Shown: piece after piece, positions 47,201 through 59,545 of the stretch
Layout of the letters: each line of letters starts with the position of its first letter
Numbering within the stretch: position 1 is the first letter of the stretch
Assembly: GCA_029817715.1 (NCBI GenBank)
Contig: JARUPY010000534.1
Location: forward strand, 4,776,501 to 4,840,500
Direction of reading: 5' to 3'
From: Melastoma dodecandrum
Taxonomy: Eukaryota; Streptophyta; Magnoliopsida; Myrtales; Melastomataceae
DNA: 64,000 nucleotides
The notes under the pieces: model-generated
Seen by the model: the letters and a program-made list of their open reading frames with translations, nothing else
What the model was told of the DNA's origin: nothing
Database searches by the model: none
Position numbers and translations under genes: made by a program

Positions 47201-48005
47201 TGTTCGCGTCGGAAACGGAGCACGTCGAAAATACTTGGCACGAACACTCGCAGGGGTTCGAATGTGGTCGCCAGTAAATGAAATAGATGAATTGTATTAA
47301 TCAACGATGCCAAAACAACGTCTTACAAATAAATTGAAAAGCTTACAGCCACAAAAACAAATAAAGTCGATGAAGCAAACTGGAATGGTGGAATTTGGCT
47401 TCTGGAAGGATGATGGACGGAGTATGGTCGAAGGTAGTGATGGATCTGGATGCCTGGTGGTGGAGTGATGGGGGAGCTTTGGTGTCGAGGCTACGGTTGC
47501 TCACCAAAACGAAGTAGTGAAGGCAGAAATTGGTTATCAGAGCTAAGGTTGCTCACTCTGATGGTGGAAGTGAAGGCCAAGAACCCTTGCGAGTTCACCC
47601 AGGTCGGGGTCTGGACGCCTGTTAACTAAAACTAAAGGATTGACTATCAATGCAAAGTATGTTTTGGTTTGATTGTCGTGTCTGACTAAGGAAGATCTTC
47701 TCCCTTTTATACTGAATCTTAGTGTGCCTGGGATGTTTGACACATTCTCAGAGTATCTTCCTAGGTCGTGGTCCTCCTAACTGACTTTCGAAAATCTCGG
47801 TAACAAATTGATCCTGGTAGACATGGCGTTTACCCTCACAAACTTAACACGAATCCTCGTCTATCAGTTTGGGCTCGCGTAGACTCACTGTCCTCCCTCA
47901 TAGACTTAACACGAATCCTCATTTTCTCTTTGGTCTAATGGGCCACAGTACCACTCCATTTGGGCCATACTTAATTTAGGCCCAAAATATTTTGTCATGT
48001 CAACA
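47201..48005 (-). repeat. 3' LTR (805 bp) of an unidentified minus-strand LTR element
   Basis: TGTT...AACA ends are seen. Immediately beyond the right end the minus strand reads a purine tract (gcaaaaaaaggagggcttg), so this is the 3' LTR of an element reading leftward. The flanks do not match (cggtc against caagc), so it is not a solo LTR. The rest of the element is interrupted by the Ogre element at 49200. Confidence 0.55.
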
Positions 48006-48175
48006 CAAGCCCTCCTTTTTTTGCTGAGGTGATATGCATCACCTGAGCACTTGTCAGACTATCATTCAAAACTGAACGATCTCTTCAATTCCCTCCTAAC
48101 AAGCTTCTTTTGCCAGAAAGACCTTCCTTCTTCCTCTCGCTCTACGAAACCCTAACCTACTATTTTCCTCCAGCT

Positions 48176-48900
48176 ATGTCGGATTTTGATACTTTCCAGT
48201 GGCACAAACACCGCGCCAGACCTCCAGGCGTAGTCCAGATTGCCGACTGTCGTGGCGAGGGTCTGACTCTTGGGCCTATTCTTGCTTCAACATAGTTCTC
48301 CAAGACTGTGCTGCACAACTATCTAAGCACGGCGCACCCCATACCTTTGTCAAAAAGAGTTCACTACTCTCTTGAACTGGGAGAAGAAGAGCGGCTTCTT
48401 GTGCTTCCCCTCTGTGGAAAAATCTGTCATCAATAAGTGGTTTGCTCTCCGATTTGCTCTCAATAAGTGGTTTCCCCTTTATGATCTCTGGCAGTTCTTC
48501 TGGTTGTCTATTGCTACCAAAAAATGCGACCCGAGGGTATGTGCAAGCCTTCTCCCAATGATTCCTTGAACTGGTTCTTTTTCCCAGAGAGTCCTGGTCC
48601 TATTACCCTAGAGGACATCAATTTCTTGACCAACTGTTTTGTGTCTGGTGCTCCTATTCGGATCTATTCGTCCGATGATGACTACAACAGCAGTGAGATG
48701 ATCCAGATCGTTAGCACTGCAGAGAATCATCTGAAAATGATTAAAAGGGATAACCTAGATGCCTGGGGCAGAAAACAGGAGGTTGAGTCCTTTTCTGTCT
48801 GGTAGAGGCGACTGACGCAATTGGGTCCCCTTTCCTTCTGGTCATGTCATTTTGAAACGTAGACAGAGGCTGACCCCAAGCTTATACTGGGATGTTGTTC
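48176..48900 (+). pseudogene. Broken ORF antisense to the element at 47201, function unknown
   Basis: Starting MSDFDTFQWHKHRARPPG at 48176, coherent protein-like sequence continues through three frames: GEGLTLGPILAS, then KSGFLCFPSVEKSVINKWF (48384), DLWQFFWLSIATKKCDPRV (48481), then SLNWFFFPESPGPITLEDIN (48564-48623) and IVSTAENHLKMIKRDNLDAW (48708-48767). The alternation of frames shows a once-continuous ORF. A short in-line duplication (ataagtggttt, 48434 and 48462) adds to the damage. It reads opposite to the LTR, as do antisense ORFs between integrase and 3' LTR in some Tat-type elements such as Grande. I do not recognise the family, and a captured host gene is the alternative. Confidence 0.5.
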
Positions 48901-49199
48901 TGACCAGCAGGGACCTGGTATGTGCTAACAAGAGCGGGTTTTGTTATGAGGTTTATAATCCCCAGCTCTGCGCGAGGCAACTGGGTTTTATCCAGAGCTC
49001 TGCAGTTCCTTTCGCGGATTCTCTCAACATTCCCATCCACACTAGAGTTAGCAGCATTCTCTTTAACGAGACTTTCCAGGCCTCCTTTCTCCTCCTTGCA
49101 GAGAATACCAAGCTCCGTCACAAGGAATTCCAGTCAGAGACCATCCCGAGCCATGCCATAGAATTATGTTATGTTCAGTGGGCCATTGTTTTTCATGAG

Positions 49200-51673
49200 T
49201 GTAATAACTCAAATCCCCTTTCCTATTTTACTTTATTTTCAAAAATATTTCTTTTGATTCTCTTAATTGCATTCATTAACATTTCCTTCCTAAACGGGAG
49301 CACACACACGTTACGGAAGACACAGGGACAGATTGAAACACGTCACCTTTAGACGTTTCAATTTACAGACTTTACAACTTTCAAACGTTACTTTTACTTC
49401 CCTATAATAGAAGAGATAGACACACACACGTAAAAAAAAGAGACATAGAAAAAAACACAAAAAAGCTCCCCCTCCAAGCATTCTTCAAGACTCCCCATTT
49501 CTCTCGGCGAGCTTCTCGACCAAGGTATGCTCATGGAGCAATGGAGACCCCCTCGACCAGCCTAACCGCGGAGGACATGTTCCCGTTTCACAAGTCGACG
49601 ACGGTGGCAAGAAGAAACAACGGCAACCCCGGACAACCTCCGACATCCTCCCTTAGCCGTCTCCATGCTCGAGGCCATCTCTCCGGCATCTAGGATCTGC
49701 CCTCCCTCGTCTAGAGACGAGGAGGACTCAACTACCACATTTCGTAACCTCGTAGCTTCGCGGGAGGGCTCCCTTGTTGCTTTGACGTTTTCTTGTTTGC
49801 GCAGCCGCAAGGATTGGACAGCCGAGAACCAACTCACGAAGACATCTTGTGGTCGACAAAACAGGCCAAGACTCTCACATCCCCTTCCCTTCACACGTCC
49901 TAGCATGTTGGGATGTGTTGCAGCCCTCACATCGAGCCAAAATAGCTCGGTAAGTCCAAACATGTTTCGGATCTGTCTGCGCAGCCTTCGGTTTTTGCTG
50001 TATATCTTTTTGTGTACTTATCGAAATCACGCGAAACCACTTGCATTTGATTCCTAACTTAAATACAGTTCTAAAACACCAACCAAGCTAAATTTAAGTT
50101 CCTAACCTAGGATTTTTGAATGAAACATTGTAATGGTTACAAACGACCGAGTTTCACATGTTTGGACATGACCGTTCGCATTTTTGCCATACGTCGAACT
50201 TCAAATATACTCTAGACATGTCACACTAGCTATATATGATGTTTCATGTACAAATTTTTAGTGGTTTTAAAATGACATGGCATTTACATATGAATGGAGT
50301 GTTTTCGAAGAATCCGAAAACTTATAGGCCGGATCTGGATGTCGACAGTCCACTCTTTTACTCATAACTTTCTGTTTTGGAAATCGTATTGACCTAAAAC
50401 TTGCGCCATTAGATGTCTGACTTCAAGAGCTTTTTTCTGAGTATAAGTTATACACGTTTTTCTGAAAAGCAGCAAAACTGTCGGAGCTCGGATCTGCATG
50501 TGGACATCTCACTCTTTCGTTCATAACTTTTGTTACAGACTTAGGTTGACTTGAAACTTGTACTATTGGATTATTGACTCGAAGAGCTTTCTTTCAAGTA
50601 TAACTATGCACATTTTCATGAATTGAGCAGAAAGTTATGCATTTTTTTTGAAAGGCACTAAAGCTGCCGCGGTTCAGAATCATTCAATTACGCATGATTT
50701 TCCATCATGCTTGAACTTGCTTGATGTCATTGATATGTTTCTAAGTCCATGATCATCGCGTTTATCATGTATATATTTATCATCCCGATATTTTCGCATG
50801 TGAAAATACAATCTCGTCAATCCGAGTGGCATTCGGGACATATTGGAGGTTGATGGGCTCAAACACCTCACATCGTTGGCTTCCGTTTTCCAACTTCAAG
50901 ATGATGCTCGGTGGACCATAGTGAAAACGCTCCGGACGTCCCCAACCAACAAATTGAAGGTACAAAGGGGAGGTGCGGGCCTCCCCGAATTACTCATTTA
51001 CACATGTAACGGGCTACGGGCCCAAGTGCATAGGCCCGCAGTCACCACCCTTCCCTGCTCTTTTTTATCTAAATTATTGTTTGTGAGTGTTGTGGTGCAT
51101 GCTGTTAGGCCCCCTTAGGATTTTTGTCGCATATGACTGTTAAACAAATACACATGAGTTCGGGTCCAGAGCCAGTAAAACAATGACATGAGCCCGGAGT
51201 CATGCCCGGATCGGGTCCAACGCTTGTTAACCAAAAGCAAACTTTTGGAGCAAACGCCACCTCTTCGTATGTTTAGATGTAAGAGTTAGTAATTAGGAAT
51301 CCCCGAATCTACTCTGGTTTTCCTTAAGTCGGTGGCGACTCCGTAATAGTTTACCTAAGTTAAACAACACATTTTTTTACGAAGTCATTTTGGATGAGGG
51401 ACTGACGACACGAGCCGCTTTTGGAACCTCCTGAAGCTTCCTCCTCGGGCCATGTGCTTCTTTTCGCCCGTCGCCTCTTAAGGAGCACGGAGACGATCGG
51501 CGAAGAGTCTGGGCAGACCCGGTCAGGAATCGAAGGAGGAACCACCTTGGTCTTTTCCGCAGCGTTCGACGCTCGAGTCGCGACGCCGACCGGAAGACTC
51601 TAGGGGGAGCGGGCCCGGATCCTCAGGTCGTTCGAACCGCTACGCGCGTGCTAGGCCGGAAGGCGCGCGTACA
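49200..51673 (+). repeat. 5' LTR of the Ogre element (about 2.47 kb)
   Basis: The start is fixed by alignment with 63458-64000 (shared tcctattttactttattttc and following), with TGTAATAACTC here against TGCAATACCTC there. The 3' end is placed at aca 51673, a few bases before the primer site; this cannot be cross-checked because the 3' LTR is cut. ORFs at 49562-50057 are on both strands with no domain and are not called. Confidence 0.8.
50333..50650 (+). repeat. Degenerate direct repeat (period about 155 bp) in the Ogre LTR
   Basis: Two copies share ggatctg.atgt.gac, cactctttt.ctcataactttt and gaagagctttcttt-like segments (50336 and 50489). Both carry parts of the same ataacttt/tataa pattern. 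Confidence 0.65.
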
Positions 51674-51680
51674 TCCCGGA

Positions 51681-51698
51681 TGGCGACTCCGCTGGGGA
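51681..51698 (+). other. Primer binding site of the Ogre element (tRNA-Arg type)
   Basis: TGGCGACTCCGCTGGGGA is complementary, apart from one base, to the 3' end expected for a plant tRNA-Arg, the primer reported for Ogre elements. From 51699 to 52372 is 5' leader with no supported ORF. Confidence 0.82.
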
Positions 51699-52372
51699 AT
51701 CTGCATGTGGATTCCTTTCGAACGCTCTTACATTTTTAATCCACATGCGGAGAGGAGTTCTTGTTTGCGTATGTAATTGCTTGGCTCGGTGCCCTTTGTA
51801 TGCCCTCATGGTTGTATTTGTTTACCGCTTACTAGGCATGTCTAGGAGTGCCCGAACCCGGGGCTAGGATGTTTAGGGGGTCACCGAAAGGCCTAGTCTG
51901 GTGCTCTTTGCGTATGGTTTTTGGCCAGGCCCCGCCTCCCTCAGTCCGATGGTGGTTTAGAAGCCTTCATCCGAGAGTCTAGCATTGTTTGTCCACTACA
52001 GGTGCCAGACGCTGCATATGCATTTATTTGTTACTAAGTGACTGCTACCTGTGCAGGGACAGGTCTCAGGTATGCTTTGTATGCGATAAATCGTAATAAC
52101 TAATTTTGTTCATTTTGCAGCGGTTTGGGTTGGTTGCGGGGGTTTCCTCAACTCTTTTCCTCCCTTCCCTATCTCCCCTATTTACATTACTACATCCATT
52201 TGCATTCATTCTGCATTAGTGCCTGTTATGCAAAAGTTGACGCATCAACACATTTATATTTGTTCAATACTTTTCAAACTTAAATAATTCGCATGCAAAT
52301 TCACCTCATATTAGGATTTGGATTGGATTTTTGTTACAATTGAATGACGTCCAAGCTTGTAGGTTGAACTCA

Positions 52373-53574
52373 TGGAGTCAATAGCACTACGCACTACGCA
52401 AAGGGGTTTCATCTACGGATTTGCTTCGACGGTGGCTCGATGTGCTCAGACCCTCAGAAAGGGAGTTCGTGCAACAAAAGCTTGGAGGTCTCTTTCACCT
52501 CATCGCTGGTTCTTGCTTTAGCATCTCATGGAAGTCGACTGGTTCCTGCTTCAGCATCTCGTCGCTCGCTAGGATCCCGAGAGCTATACCTTCAGATTTG
52601 GCACTTTGGAACTGACACCAACTTATGTAGAATATGGGGATCTATATGCATTACCTCCTCACTCGGGAATCCTCCCCCTACCTTATGACGACAAGCCAAT
52701 AAACTACGTAGCTCGTCTCCTTCAAATCTCACCAGCAGTTGTGCCCAGCTTGTTTACTGCGGAAGGACATATCAACGTCAACAGGCTCTTCGAGTTACGC
52801 AACACGCCGTATGAGCCACGCATGGGGGACGGTCAAGGATCAGCGAGGGCATTTATCCTCTTGTTCACAGGGACGATACTCTACCCATATAGTGAGGCGT
52901 TGCTCAACAAGCGAACAGTCTACCTGACAAAAGTAATCATCGAAGGAAGGCCTTTTCTTCCCAACCTGGTCGGCGAAACAAATTACAGACTCACCCGGAT
53001 TGTGCGCCGAGCGAGAGAGGGTGTGCAAAATCACAAGTTTACGTTCAGCCCGACACTGCTCCAGACTTGGTTCTATATCCACATCGGCATCACCGGGGAA
53101 TCGTTCAGACGGGAACAGTTTCCAGATCTGCTTGACCGCATATCAGGGCGCGCTCGGCTTCCGACTCGTACCTTTGCTGGTGTCCGAGCTCTCTTCCGCT
53201 CTCTGGAGCCAGAAGACTTCTACCAGATGGCCAAATGCTTCGACGTGGACTGGGCCATCATAAGTTCCCTGGATGGAGATTACATCCCGATCGTCGGGAT
53301 CACCGGGACGTCTTACTACTGTCCGGCACGGGTCATGCACAAGTTCGGAGGAATTCCGCGGATCAGAGCAGCACCAACTAAACCATTTGATCCGATCGAC
53401 CTGGATAACCCACCACCAAGGGGCGTAATTCGGCGAGCAACGACACACTTCGCACGCGTGTGGATGACTCTCACAGAGAAAGAGTTCGACCTTCCCCCAA
53501 AACATCAGAATGACATCGACGCCCAGTCAGCCCGTTTCCAGAAGAAGCGCATTACTCCTTGGGATCGCATTTGA
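52373..53574 (+). pseudogene. Ogre ORF1 (unknown function), frameshifted at its start
   Basis: A long open frame from 52573 to 53574 carries the conserved body (GDLYALPPHSGILPLPYDD, FTGTILYPYS, LFRSLEPEDFYQMAKCFDV). The first part lies in other frames: the ATG at 52373 (MESIALRTTQ) and WLDVLRPSEREFVQQKLGGL (52436). A frameshift near 52510 and a TAG at 52570-52572 where Trp is expected separate them. ORF1 upstream of gag is the hallmark of Ogre; its role is unknown in the literature I know. No signal peptide or catalytic motif is visible. Confidence 0.75.
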
Positions 53575-53863
53575 AGATTGACTCTATCATAACGGGCTTG
53601 AAATCCCATTTCATCTTTTATTCGTCAAACTTTTTAATACTCTTTGTAATAAACTTCAGCTTAAACGTTGTTTTGCTGACTTATTTTCTCTCTCTTGGAT
53701 TGTGTTCATTGTAATTACAATCCAATCCGTGCATTAGACATGATCATGCATCCAAAGTATCACATTGCTCGATGTTGATTCAATTCTTTTCCTCTCAAGG
53801 TACCGAACGGCCAAGATTGATCCGCAAAGAAAACGTCCGAGAACCCGCTCCACCCGAAAAGCT
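53575..53863 (+). other. Ogre spacer between ORF1 and gag
   Basis: AT-rich, with no coding support until the gag ATG. An open frame extends upstream from 53864 to about 53765 without an ATG. Confidence 0.5.
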
Positions 53864-56800
53864 ATGGCCGCCATCGCTCCATGCCGCACCTCCACTTCTT
53901 CAACTACTTCCGCCATTAGTAACTCTCTCGTGACCGCTGAGGCTATTCCAACTGCTCATGCTGCTGTCTTGACTGTCACTACCGCGGGATCGGCTCAAAC
54001 ATCAGCACCGGTTTCGCCTCTTGCTAGGTCCCCCGTTCTCGCCGAGCTATTCCCTAGAGCCCCAGTCTTCACTGTCGGGCCGTCCACAGCTGGGGTCAGT
54101 GCTCCAGTTTTCATCCCGCCGCTGACGGCTTTCACGACACCGGCAATTGATTCATCAACCGTTCCACTAGTGGTACCACCACTCAACCCCAACACGTTTG
54201 AGGCAGCCCAAAGCGCCAACGATACTTCCCTGGGAGTTAAGGTGAAAACCCTCACAACCGAGCTGTCATCTCTCAAATTGATGATGGCTGAGTTCTTCCA
54301 GCGGCAACCAACGGCTACACCTGCCGTTTCTATTGTCTCCCAAAACCCCCATCTTCTACCTATCATGCCTGGATCCACCATATCTACAATGCCACCTTAC
54401 TTCCCACATATTCAACCAGGCTTAATCGCTTCATCAAGCCCTCCATTCCCCCATAACCATGTTGTCCCTAGATCCGCTATCTCCGCAAGTATAGCAGCAC
54501 CTTTTTATAACCAACACATGCGTGGACCGCCTTTTTCGTCAACCACAACACCACCATATCTCCCACCATACTACCCTCAACCTTCCACACCAGGGCCAAA
54601 TCCCTATCAATCAGCGTCACTTGGGCCATCTCCCTATTATCCTGCCGCCCCTACAACTGCCGGCTTTCCAGTACCCCGGGCTCCACATGTGGAATCAACT
54701 ATGCCAACCCCGACAAGTCGTAATGCGGCCATTATCGATCAGTTATTTGGTGAACAACAGCAGGCCAATGCTTTTGAGACAAGGCTCGAAGCTAAGATTG
54801 CGACGATGCAAGAAGAGGAGGCGCGCCGTATGGCGAGAATGGAGGAACGCCTCAATGCCATTCAAGGGCACCAGGCTCACAACTGGGAATATGCCAACTA
54901 CTATGTCCCCCAGATTCAAGTCCCGCCGAAGTTTAAAATGCCTGAATTTGAGAAGTTTCGAGGTAATGGCTGCGCGGAGTTACATTTGAAACACTTTTGC
55001 CACAAGATGGCTGTATACCCGGTAGATGATAAGTTTCGCATCGCCATGTTCCAAGAGAGCTTAGCGAAGTCGGCGTTGCACTGGTATTACACCAAGGATG
55101 TAAGCTAGTACACAACTTTCAAGGAGTTAGCCCTCGACTTTCTCAATTACTACAGTTTCAATGTAGAAATGGCACCCACAATATCAGACTTGCGGAAACT
55201 GAGAAGGTACCGCTCCGAGGACATCAAACAATTTGCTTATCGGTTCAGGGAGGTGGCTTCACAGATTAAACCAGCTTTGAAAGAAAAAGAGCTGATAGAT
55301 GAGTTCTTCCAACTCCTGACGCGCGAGTATCTACCATACATGATTGGTCAGACCATCACAACCTTCGCCCAAGTAGTCATCAATGCCGATAAACTCGATG
55401 GGGCAAGCCGGGATGGGCTAATTCCTCCCCCTTCAGTAAAGCCAGCCGTCAAACCAAAGCCCAAGGAGCTCGTCGAGGCTGCAGAGCACAATAAGGCAGC
55501 AGTACCGCCGACTTCAAATGCGCCAAGGTCATACGCCGCAGTTACCTTTAGACCCCATGTGCCTGTGGTGGCCAATCCTAGACCGACCGCTCCCGTGACG
55601 ATGCACCAGCAGCCAAGGCCTGCACGGCAAGAGCGTCCCCGACGCAGATTGGAAGACCTAGTTCCGACTCCCGACACATTAGATGTAATGTTCACCCGGC
55701 TGAGAGACATGGGCTTCATCTCACCCGTAGACCCTAAACCGACCAACCCTTCCTCTTTCGGCTGCAACCCCAAGGCAAGTTGTCAATATCACTCTGGAGC
55801 AGTGGGACACGACACCAAGGACTGCATCGCGCTCAAGTTTAAAATTCAGAACTTATTAGACAACAACGTCATCACGTTCACAACACCGGCCACAACTCCA
55901 AATGTCATGAGCAACCCATTGCCCGAGCACGTCAACTATGTTGGGGCAAACCCCTTCGCACCGCTGACTGATCATGAAAAAGAGGTGTATTTACATGAGG
56001 TGGAGCAAGAGATCACTGAACATGCCAATGTAAATGAGGTCAATCAAGGACGAAGCTGGAGACGCCGACCTCGCATGCGCACTCACTATATACCACCCAA
56101 TGTGGCTGTACCCCTGAATCTCATGCCGGTATATATTAGACAGGCCAACAAATCGCATTTCTGGGTTCCAATTGTTCCTCCTAGAACTGAAGTTCAGCCT
56201 CCGAGAAAGCAAAAGAAGTCTGATTTTGAGAAGGTGGTTGATACGGAGGTCAGGACTCATGAGTCTGAAGGAGAAGAATATGTCAACATGATCGAGTCCA
56301 ATCGTGGTCGAGGACGAGGCCGAGGCCGAGGACGTGGACGTGGACATGGATCCTATGGAGAAGGTACACACCCTCTACAGATGCATGCCGCTATACCGGA
56401 CATCTTCCCCCAAGTACTCCCTCGAGTACTATATGTCTACATCCCATTGGGTGCAGCGCAACCGGAGATGCCACCACAAGCACCTGCACTGATACAGATG
56501 GAATCAAGGAGTCCAATTATAATTGGTCCAAGTAGCATGATACCCAGCCCAGAAGTCGAGCTCATCACCCGTTCAGGAAGAGTGGTGCCGGCACCAGAGC
56601 CCCAACTGCAGCCTGAGTCTTCAAAGCCCAAGGGGCCGTCGAACGAACAAATTCGCAAATTGATCTACTCGGTGAAAGAAAGCGACTACAACATTGTCGA
56701 GCAACTGAAGAAGCAACCCGCCCATATCTCCCTCTTCGATTTGATCCATTCTTCTGACAAGCACAGGGAGATGTTGGAGAAATTTTTGGCCGAGGTACAT

Positions 56801-57794
56801 GTACCGGAGGAGATTGAGGTCAACGCGCTGGACTCGTACATGAACGGCATGCTAGCAAACAATGCCATTACCTTCTCGGAAGATGACCTCCCTGAAGGAG
56901 GACGGGACCACAATAGTGCTTTATTCATCACGCTCAAATGCCGTGATACTATTGTTTCCAAGGTGCTCATCGACGGAGGGTCCGGAGTCAACATCATCCC
57001 ACTCGATGTGGCTCATAAGCTCGGTATCAACACGGAGAAACTCCCACCTTCCAGCCTGACCATTCGAGCTTTTGACGGCGCAAAGCGTCAGGCCCACGGC
57101 GAGGTGACCCTAGAGATCAAAGTGGGGCCTACTCTCTTTTCCTCCGCATTCCAAATTCTTGAGACTGCCGGGTCCTTCAACATGCTGTTAGGACGTCCAT
57201 GGATCCATCAAGCCGGGGCAATCCCTTCGACTCTACACCAGATGGTCCGTTTTCCTTCAGATGGCAAGCTTATCATAGTCAAAGGGGAGTGTACCATGGA
57301 GTTATGCCATGAAATTGACATGCCTTACGTCGGTGAACCAACTGGCGAACCATCGACAGCTCAGGCGTTCGAGATGGTGAACATGGTCAGGAGGGACTTC
57401 AGGTCAGATCCCCTAATGGGCCGGGGCAACCGCAGCGCTGCTCGACAGTTCATCAGATTCGGATACTAGCCTGGTCAAGGACTCGGAGCTCAAGGGCAAG
57501 GCATCCGACATCCGATCGACATACCTACCCAGTTGGGGACACGCGCTCTCGGATCCAAAGGCAACGAACCGCGGAGGCCTAAACCAACAATCCAGGACAT
57601 GCGCGCTGGAGGCAAGTCAGTTATCCCTTTTGTTCGTTCGTCAGCAACGACAATGGAGGGAGAGATCCTCTCTGAGCAGATGGAGGGTATGAAGATTGAG
57701 GCACAAGAGCCCGAAGAAGTCAACATGATGGAAGCGTCGAAGTCAACATGATGGAAGCGTCGAACCCAACTGAGTTAGACATGCCGCTCGAAGG
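53864..57794 (+). pseudogene. Ogre gag-protease
   Basis: One frame from ATG 53864 (MAAIAPCRTS) with a Pro-rich first third, a helical QEEEARRMARMEERL, the gag core (KMPEFEKFRGNG, 54937) and a TAG at 55106-55108 where Trp is expected. The gag core continues in the same frame from 55109. A knuckle CQYHSGAVGHDTKDC (about 55780-55820) has the Ogre pattern. A GRGRGRGRGR tract sits near 56310-56345. Protease has VLIDGGSGVNIIP (about 56962-57000). After FGY at 57466 a TAG interrupts a G-patch-like PGQGLG. A 23-bp tandem duplication (about 57717-57762) shifts the last frame to a stop at 57749-57751; without it the frame reaches the predicted splice donor at 57795. Confidence 0.88.
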
Positions 57795-58106
57795 GTGAAC
57801 CTTTCCAACTTTACTTTTTGCACTTAGAATAATCGAGTCTAGAATAAATTACCTTGCTACATTCTGGTCGCGGACTAGCAAGGTTATCCGTATGTAACGC
57901 GACTTTAGTCAGTGTCTATGGGATCGGGACGCTGATGATAAAGGGCGAATCTGAGGAAACAACGAGGGCCCCGCTGAGGCCTGATCCTACAACGTTTTAT
58001 TTTTATTTTAGAACGTTTGACTTATCATAGTTGTCACGTCGTATAATACTTCAAATTTCATGCAATTCAGCTACAACCACGACCTTGACTTGTTTCTTAC
58101 ATGCAG
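57795..58106 (+). other. Predicted Ogre intron (312 bp) between protease and RT
   Basis: A donor gaagg|gtgaac at 57794/57795 and an acceptor acatgcag|gaac at 58106/58107 fit plant consensus. The exon before the intron ends two bases into a codon; after splicing the third base is supplied at 58107 and the frame continues into the RT frame that reaches 58270. Ogre elements are known to splice an intron at this place. The retained sequence would stop at TGA 57796-57798. Confidence 0.65.
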
Positions 58107-59545
58107 GAACGACGCTTCGGACATACCTGAAAATACCCCAGAACATGACGGAGTAGTTGTAGATAACCCGAGATCCCTCTAAGGCTACCATAGTCTCGAG
58201 CTAGGTCTCCAACGACATGAGGAACCAAAGGAGATAACATTACAAGAACCCAAAACAATCAACATCAGAATGGATGATGAGCCCAAAGAGCTACACATTG
58301 GGGCTGATCTCCCAATAGATGAGGCCGAAAGTATCGTCAACCTACTCAGGGAATTTTCAGATATCTCCGCTTGGACGTATGAGGATATGCCAGGACTAGA
58401 CCCGGAGATAGTGGAGCACAAAATCCCCACTGATCCACTAATTCGTCATATTAAGCAAAAACAACGCCGGTACAAACCCGAGCTAGCTCTTGCGATCAAG
58501 GAAAAGGTCAATAAACTCCTCAAAGTCAACTTCATCGAGGTAGCCAAGTACCTACAATGGGTCGCCAACATCGTCCCTGTCATCAAGAAAAACGGGAAGG
58601 TCCGAGTCTGCGTCGATTACCGTGACCTTAACAAGGCGAGTCCCAAAGACGACTTCCCTCTGCCGCATATCGACCTGCTGGTGGACAATACCGCTAGTTT
58701 TAACAGGTTTTCTTTCATGGATGGATTTTCTGGTTATAACCAAACATGTATGGCTGAAGAAGACAAGGAGAAAACGACTTTCACAGCACCATGGGGCACA
58801 TTCTGTTACCGAGTCATGCCTTTCGGACTCAAGAATGCCGGGGCAACTTATCAACGCGCAATGGTAGTGCTATTCCATGACATGATGCATCGTGAGCTTG
58901 AGGTCAACGTCGACGACATGATCGCCAAATCCAGAGCAGAAGAAGACCACACTGTTGTTCTCCGCAAGCTATTTGAACGACTTCGCAAGTACAAGCTTCG
59001 TCTCAATCCGGCCAAGTGCGTCTTCTGGGCAACGTCAGGCAAACTTCTAGGGTTCATTGTCAGCAGCAAAGGCATCGAAATTGACCCCGACAAAATCAAG
59101 GCAATTCGCGATCTCCCAGCACCAAAGTCAGTTAAGGAGATTCGGGGCTTCATGGGTCGCGTCAACTACATTGGAAGGTTCATCTCCAACTTAGCGGATA
59201 CGTGCAAACCATTGTTCAAGAAACTAAGGAAAGATGTCAAGTTCGAATGGGATGATGACTGTAAAACCGCGTTCGAACAGATAAAGGCCTATCTAACAGA
59301 ACCACCCGTCCTCATCCCGCCAAAGCTGGGGCACCCTCTCACGCTCTACCTCACAGTTCGAGAAGAATCATTTGGAGCCATGCTTGCCCAACAGCTGCTA
59401 GGCACAAAGGAACACGCGGTGTATTACCTAAGCAGGAAATTCACGGATTGCGAGTCTCGGTACACGGTGTCAAAACGTACCTGTTGCGCACTCGTCTGGG
59501 TGTTACATCGACTCCGACATACACCCTCCATTACGAGATTCTATT
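58107..59545 (+). pseudogene. Ogre RT and RNase H
   Basis: Exon 2 in frame from 58107 meets TAA at 58180-58182, then is open to the frameshift near 59525. RT blocks: VCVDYRDLNKASPKDDFPLP (about 58609-58668), FMDGFSGYNQ, YRVMPFGLKNAGATYQR, then the catalytic box as VNVDDMIAKS (about 58908-58934), where Tyr of YVDD has become Asn (aac). The RNase H domain follows (LTLYLTVREESFGAML, VYYLSRKFTDCESRYTV). A 1-base loss around 59520-59526 moves the rest to the next frame. Confidence 0.9.

Noticed and set aside
49562..50057. Overlapping frames on both strands in the Ogre LTR
   Set aside because: LTR position, no homology recognised, and both strands open equally.
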